Assembly (NCBI GenBank): GCA_002746425.1
Contig: NVXB01000003.1
Coordinates: forward strand, 24,798 to 32,983
From: Hyphomicrobiales bacterium
Lineage (GTDB): Bacteria; Pseudomonadota; Alphaproteobacteria; Rhizobiales; GCA-2746425
Direction: 5' to 3'
Length of the DNA stretch: 8,186 nucleotides
Both the position numbers and the translations under genes were made by a program. The first letter of the stretch is position 1. The number at the start of each line of letters is the position of its first letter. Under the pieces are notes generated by a model, which was not told where the DNA came from, searched no databases, and saw nothing but the letters and a program-made list of their open reading frames with translations. Below, piece after piece: positions 4,697 to 8,186 of the stretch.

Positions 4697-6811
4697 TCAG
4701 CTTGTTGGAATGGCACCTCTACGATTTACATAATGGTGATACAGGGTCATCGACACCGCCAAGAGCAAAGCGGGCACGGCGATAAAGGCCTGCGGCACCA
4801 GCATCAACAGCGCCAGCCCTGCGCGCGCGATCCGCTCAAATGGTTTAAGGCTCGTGCGGTCGTGCCCGGCCATGGCTGAGGCCAAGCACCACATGGCGAC
4901 GGTAAATGCCAAAATGATCCAGAAAAATGCACCCCAGGTCACAGTGGTTATATCGATCATGGCCGAGCTGGTTGGGGTTTCGCCGCCGAACCAGACAAAC
5001 AGCACCTGCAGCTTGTAAAGAACCGCTGGATGAAAGACGAAAACAAAGGGAATGAGAAAACCCGCGATCCCAATACGCGCCGCCGCAAACCCAGTTTCAA
5101 CAGGGTTTGCCCCCGCAATTGGGGCGGCCGCGAAGGCTGCAAGGGCAACCGGCGGCGTTACCGTGGACATGACCGCAAAGAACACAACAAACAGATGCAG
5201 TGTCAAAGGGGGAATATCGACAGAATCAATGCCCGAACTGAGCGCTATGACGATTACGAAATAGGTTGCGCCGGGCGGCAACCCCATGCCCAGAACAATC
5301 GAGCCAAGCGCCACCACCACCAAAACAACAACCAGAGGCCCATTCGCCAATTGCGTGAGCAACAGCGCCAAACGGCCTGAGAAACCAGAGATTTGAATGA
5401 GCCCAACGATCAGGCCAATTGCGGTTACAATAACCACAATGGATGCCGCCATGCGGCCAGCGCTGGCGAATGCCTGCCAAATACTGTGCCAGTTGCGGAA
5501 ACCCTTGAACAAGACTAGCGATGATACAATTGCGGCAACAAACCCGTAAAACCCAGCTTTTGGCACAGAAGGTTGCACAAATAGGAAATAGGTGAGCACA
5601 CCAAGCGGGATGATGAACACCAGACATTGAACCCATTCGGTGCCGGTTAATGGCGGACGCTGCTCTTTGGGCAAAGCGCCAATGTTGAGCCGGCGCGCCT
5701 CAAAATAGACGGTCATGAAGGTGCCGAGATAGTAAAATATTGCGGGCAGAATGGCAGCCACAACGATGTAGCGGTATTCAAGGCCAATTTGACCTGCCAC
5801 GAAAAAGGCTACAACACCCATAACTGGCGGCATGATTTGCCCGCCAGTTGAAGCGGCGGCTTCAACCGCACCTGCAAAGGCCGGGCGAAAACCGGATTTT
5901 TTTATAACCGGTATGGTCATAACACCTGTTGAGACAACGTTTGAGATAGTCGCCCCAGACAGGGTTCCAAACAAGGCGGAACTCGCAACAGCGGCGTGGG
6001 CAGCACCACCGGTCATGCCGCCGGTCAGACGGTTTGCGATTTTCATTAAAAGCTCACCAGCGCCAGATGCCATCAGCACCGCACCAAAAACAATGAAGAT
6101 CAGGACATTGCCCGACACCACCTGCAAGGGTTGGCCAAACATGCCACCTGTTTGCGCCCAGAAATTAAGGACCATAGCGCGCAGATTCTGCTCGGCAGTT
6201 GCCTCTGCGCCAGCGAAAATGCCAGTCCAACGCGGCAAATCACCTCGAATGAAGAAATAGATGATCCAGAACAGGCAGAACCCGACAATGACGCCACCAA
6301 ACAGCCGGTAGGTCAGATAGAGCGTCAGCACCAATGCCAGAGGAAACATCGCGTAATCTAACAGCTGCGCCGAAGGCAACGCGCCAGCATCCGTTGCAAA
6401 AAGATTACCCATCCATTGGGCAAAGGCGGCGATCGCGGCAAGGGCCATCACCCAGTTTAGCCAACGGTAGCGCGGGGCACTTTTCAGGGAAACAAAACTG
6501 ATGACAAAGGAAAGAATAATTGGCAGGCCCAGAATGAGCCCCGTCGGCAACAGCATGGATCGCTCAAAACTTCGATGAGCTGCTCCAAGCCAGTGTTGCC
6601 GAAACAACAGCCTTTGCTCACGGCGTGTTAGCTCCAAGAAACCCTCGGTGGTGTTCTCGATAAACCAGCGTACAAACCCTGATAACGGCCCAGAGGCCGC
6701 ATAAATCAGGATGACCAATACAAAGCTGATCGCGACAATATCAGCAACCCGTTTGTCTATGCCCGGTGTTTTGACCACTGAACCAGTGCTGTGAGCCGCA
6801 GCATCACTCAT
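4697..6811 (-). CDS. TRAP transporter permease, fused 4TM/12TM (DctQ-DctM type)
   Basis: A 704-residue inner-membrane protein in which the small 4TM and large 12TM TRAP subunits are one chain, the usual form paired with TAXI receptors. It would drive ion-coupled uptake of the ligand delivered by the adjacent binding protein. The first helices occur around residues 22-42 and 84-110. The large domain shows FGTLSGATISNVVSTG (281-296), GGQIMPP (323-329), GMGLPPGATYF (508-518) and TPPVALAAFAAAPIAGANP (552-570), all diagnostic TRAP large-subunit motifs. The C-terminus adds further hydrophobic spans. The ATG at 6811 is preferred: ATGAGTGA overlaps the sulfatase stop by 8 nt, giving likely translational coupling. 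In-frame ATGs at 6829 and 6865 would lengthen the overlap to 26 or 62 nt, and neither has a clear Shine-Dalgarno. A hydrophilic segment of about 40 residues rich in charges (TRREQRLLFRQ) lies between the first two helices. Substrate unknown. Confidence 0.93.
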   Translation of the reverse strand: MSDAAAHSTGSVVKTPGIDKRVADIVAISFVLVILIYAASGPLSGFVRWFIENTTEGFLELTRREQRLLFRQHWLGAAHRSFERSMLLPTGLILGLPIILSFVISFVSLKSAPRYRWLNWVMALAAIAAFAQWMGNLFATDAGALPSAQLLDYAMFPLALVLTLYLTYRLFGGVIVGFCLFWIIYFFIRGDLPRWTGIFAGAEATAEQNLRAMVLNFWAQTGGMFGQPLQVVSGNVLIFIVFGAVLMASGAGELLMKIANRLTGGMTGGAAHAAVASSALFGTLSGATISNVVSTGVMTIPVIKKSGFRPAFAGAVEAAASTGGQIMPPVMGVVAFFVAGQIGLEYRYIVVAAILPAIFYYLGTFMTVYFEARRLNIGALPKEQRPPLTGTEWVQCLVFIIPLGVLTYFLFVQPSVPKAGFYGFVAAIVSSLVLFKGFRNWHSIWQAFASAGRMAASIVVIVTAIGLIVGLIQISGFSGRLALLLTQLANGPLVVVLVVVALGSIVLGMGLPPGATYFVIVIALSSGIDSVDIPPLTLHLFVVFFAVMSTVTPPVALAAFAAAPIAGANPVETGFAAARIGIAGFLIPFVFVFHPAVLYKLQVLFVWFGGETPTSSAMIDITTVTWGAFFWIILAFTVAMWCLASAMAGHDRTSLKPFERIARAGLALLMLVPQAFIAVPALLLAVSMTLYHHYVNRRGAIPTS

Positions 6812-8186
6812 GCTTGTCACTCGGCTCATCAGGGTTTTGGGTATAATCTTGATCAACGGGGCCATTGTAGGCCTGCGTTAGCTCCTGCGAAACCTCGCTG
6901 CCGTCTACCAAAAAGGGCAGAATACCGCGACGTAGCGAGCGACCACGTATGCGCTCAAGATCATCGTCCGAGCGGGTTACCCGCTGCGACATGCGCCTGC
7001 CCCACTTTGCGAGATAATCGTATAGCCGCGCAATATCGGCAGCATGCGCATCTGATTTTGCCAGGTCATCAAATTCATTCGGATCAGTTTGCAGATCAAA
7101 CAACATGGGGCGAAAACCACCTTCGGCATGGATGAGCTTAAAGCGCCCATCAAACACCATGAACAACCGCGCATCTGTGGATGAAACTCCGACCACATTG
7201 CGCATGGGGGTGTTTGAATAATCATATTCACTGATCACAAAATCACGCCATTGTGGGGTTTCACCGTTCAGCCACGGCAGCAGGCTTTTGCCCTCGATAA
7301 TGTGGCTGGCCGCATCTCCGTTGGCGGCTTCCACAAAGGTGGCGGTCAGATCAATCGCCTCAACTAGCGCATTGCAAACTGTGCCGCGTGTGCCATCGGC
7401 TGAGGAGCGCGGATCATAAATAATCAGCGGGATTTTAACGGATGGCTCATGGAACAGGTCTTTCTCACCAAGCCAATGATCACCCAAATAGTCGCCATGA
7501 TCCGACGTGATGACGATCATGGTATCGTCCATCTGGCCTTTGGCTTCCAGATGGTCAAGCAGCCTGCCAAGCTGATCATCGCATTGCTTGATCAAGCCCA
7601 TATAGGCGGGAATAACTTTTTGGCGCACCTCTTCTTGTTGAAAGGCGGCGGCGATTTTGTTGCCCTGAAACGCCCCGTAAACCGGATGAGGGTTCTCCCG
7701 CTCGACATCTGCGCGCACTACAGCAGGAACATGCTCAGGCCCATACATTGCGTGGTAGGGAGCGGGAACAATATAGGGCCAATGCGGCTTGATGTAGCTT
7801 AAATGCATACACCAGGGCCCCTGTTTTTCGTCTAGAAAGCTGATGGCTTCAGAGGTTAGCCAAGTCGTTTCGCTGTCTTCCTCGCGGATATTGGCTGGCT
7901 TGTCAGCATTATCAAACATCCAACCGCTGGCCTTTTGCCCCTCCTCAATGCCAGCATTGGCAAAATCGGCCCAAGGGTTATGGCCAGAATAACCGCGCGA
8001 TTTTAGATACTCATTATAGGGCGATGTTTTTTCATCATAGAAACCATCAGGCCCCTCGCCCCAAAGGCCATCATCTCGTGTCCATACATCAAAACCAGCT
8101 TCAGATTGGCGCGCACCAATAATGCTGTCAGCGCTCAACCCGAGCCGTTCCATGCCAGCAACATCTGCGTTCATATGGGTTTTGCC
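6804..8186 (-). CDS. Sulfatase / phosphonate monoester hydrolase-like enzyme (5' partial)
   Basis: An alkaline-phosphatase-superfamily hydrolase whose N-terminus lies beyond the right edge. The frame is open to base 8186, so the ATG at 8174 is internal. The visible 460 residues begin GKTHM; in sulfatases this GK-x-H position carries the catalytic Lys and His. Further sites are YIKPHWPY (131-138), TSDHGD (227-232, the Asp-His metal ligands) and LGEKDLFHE (239-247, with the conserved Lys). The missing part, probably about 100 residues, should hold the first metal ligands and the C-x-P-x-R formylglycine site, so the nucleophile cannot be checked and any signal peptide is unseen. Close relatives hydrolyse sulfate esters, phosphonate monoesters or phosphodiesters; which applies is not readable here. 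It is first of the visible minus-strand genes, and its stop overlaps the permease start by 8 nt, so it is probably co-transcribed with the transporter. Confidence 0.9.
   Translation of the reverse strand, partial: GKTHMNADVAGMERLGLSADSIIGARQSEAGFDVWTRDDGLWGEGPDGFYDEKTSPYNEYLKSRGYSGHNPWADFANAGIEEGQKASGWMFDNADKPANIREEDSETTWLTSEAISFLDEKQGPWCMHLSYIKPHWPYIVPAPYHAMYGPEHVPAVVRADVERENPHPVYGAFQGNKIAAAFQQEEVRQKVIPAYMGLIKQCDDQLGRLLDHLEAKGQMDDTMIVITSDHGDYLGDHWLGEKDLFHEPSVKIPLIIYDPRSSADGTRGTVCNALVEAIDLTATFVEAANGDAASHIIEGKSLLPWLNGETPQWRDFVISEYDYSNTPMRNVVGVSSTDARLFMVFDGRFKLIHAEGGFRPMLFDLQTDPNEFDDLAKSDAHAADIARLYDYLAKWGRRMSQRVTRSDDDLERIRGRSLRRGILPFLVDGSEVSQELTQAYNGPVDQDYTQNPDEPSDKHE

Noticed and set aside
5030..5380. 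Plus-strand open frame of about 116 codons inside the permease gene
   Set aside because: Antisense to the diagnostic TRAP motifs; composition is dominated by Arg, Asn and Gln, as expected of a shadow frame.
5832..6260. Plus-strand open frame of 142 codons opposite the permease
   Set aside because: It lies opposite the conserved GGQIMPP and SGATISN regions and has no family signature.

Overview
The window looks like an accessory-metabolism and transport region of an alphaproteobacterium. The evidence is a small XRE regulator of the type common in Rhizobiales and relatives, a GcvA-like LysR regulator, a TAXI-type TRAP transporter with a fused 4TM/12TM permease, and TcuB. By eye the structural genes are near 50-55% GC and the two regulators and their shared spacer are clearly more AT-rich. 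The genus cannot be named from sequence alone.

Layout: (1) 1-687 (+) is the C-terminal part of a TcuB-like membrane haem/iron-sulfur protein that runs in from the left edge. (2) 757-1164 (-) encodes an XRE-family regulator, convergent with tcuB. (3) 1165-1400 is a divergent regulatory spacer with two promoter candidates and two dyad operators. (4) 1401-2369 (+) encodes a LysR-type regulator. (5) 2386-8186 is a minus-strand gene run, read right to left: a sulfatase or phosphonate-monoester-hydrolase-like enzyme (its N-terminus lies beyond the right edge), a fused TRAP permease, a TAXI periplasmic binding protein, and a D-threonine-aldolase/D-serine-dehydratase-fold (DSD1) PLP enzyme.

The minus-strand run reads as a catabolic operon. 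A secondary transporter imports a small organic acid, a sulfatase-fold hydrolase removes a sulfate, phosphate or phosphonate ester, and a fold-type III PLP enzyme cleaves or dehydrates a D-3-hydroxy amino acid. The substrate is not known. The genes are tightly spaced: an 8-nt sulfatase/permease overlap, 30 nt from permease to binding protein, and a 244-nt spacer before the PLP enzyme. That spacer contains a strong RNA hairpin just after the binding-protein gene. The operon promoter is off the right edge. The LysR gene is tail-to-tail with the PLP enzyme gene and is the obvious candidate for its regulator, but this is inference.

No tRNA, rRNA, insertion sequence, CRISPR array, phage gene or attachment site was seen. 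I see no wholly unprecedented system. The most unusual items are the sulfatase + TAXI-TRAP + DSD1-enzyme combination, the regulator spacer with well-placed dyads, and the intercistronic hairpin.
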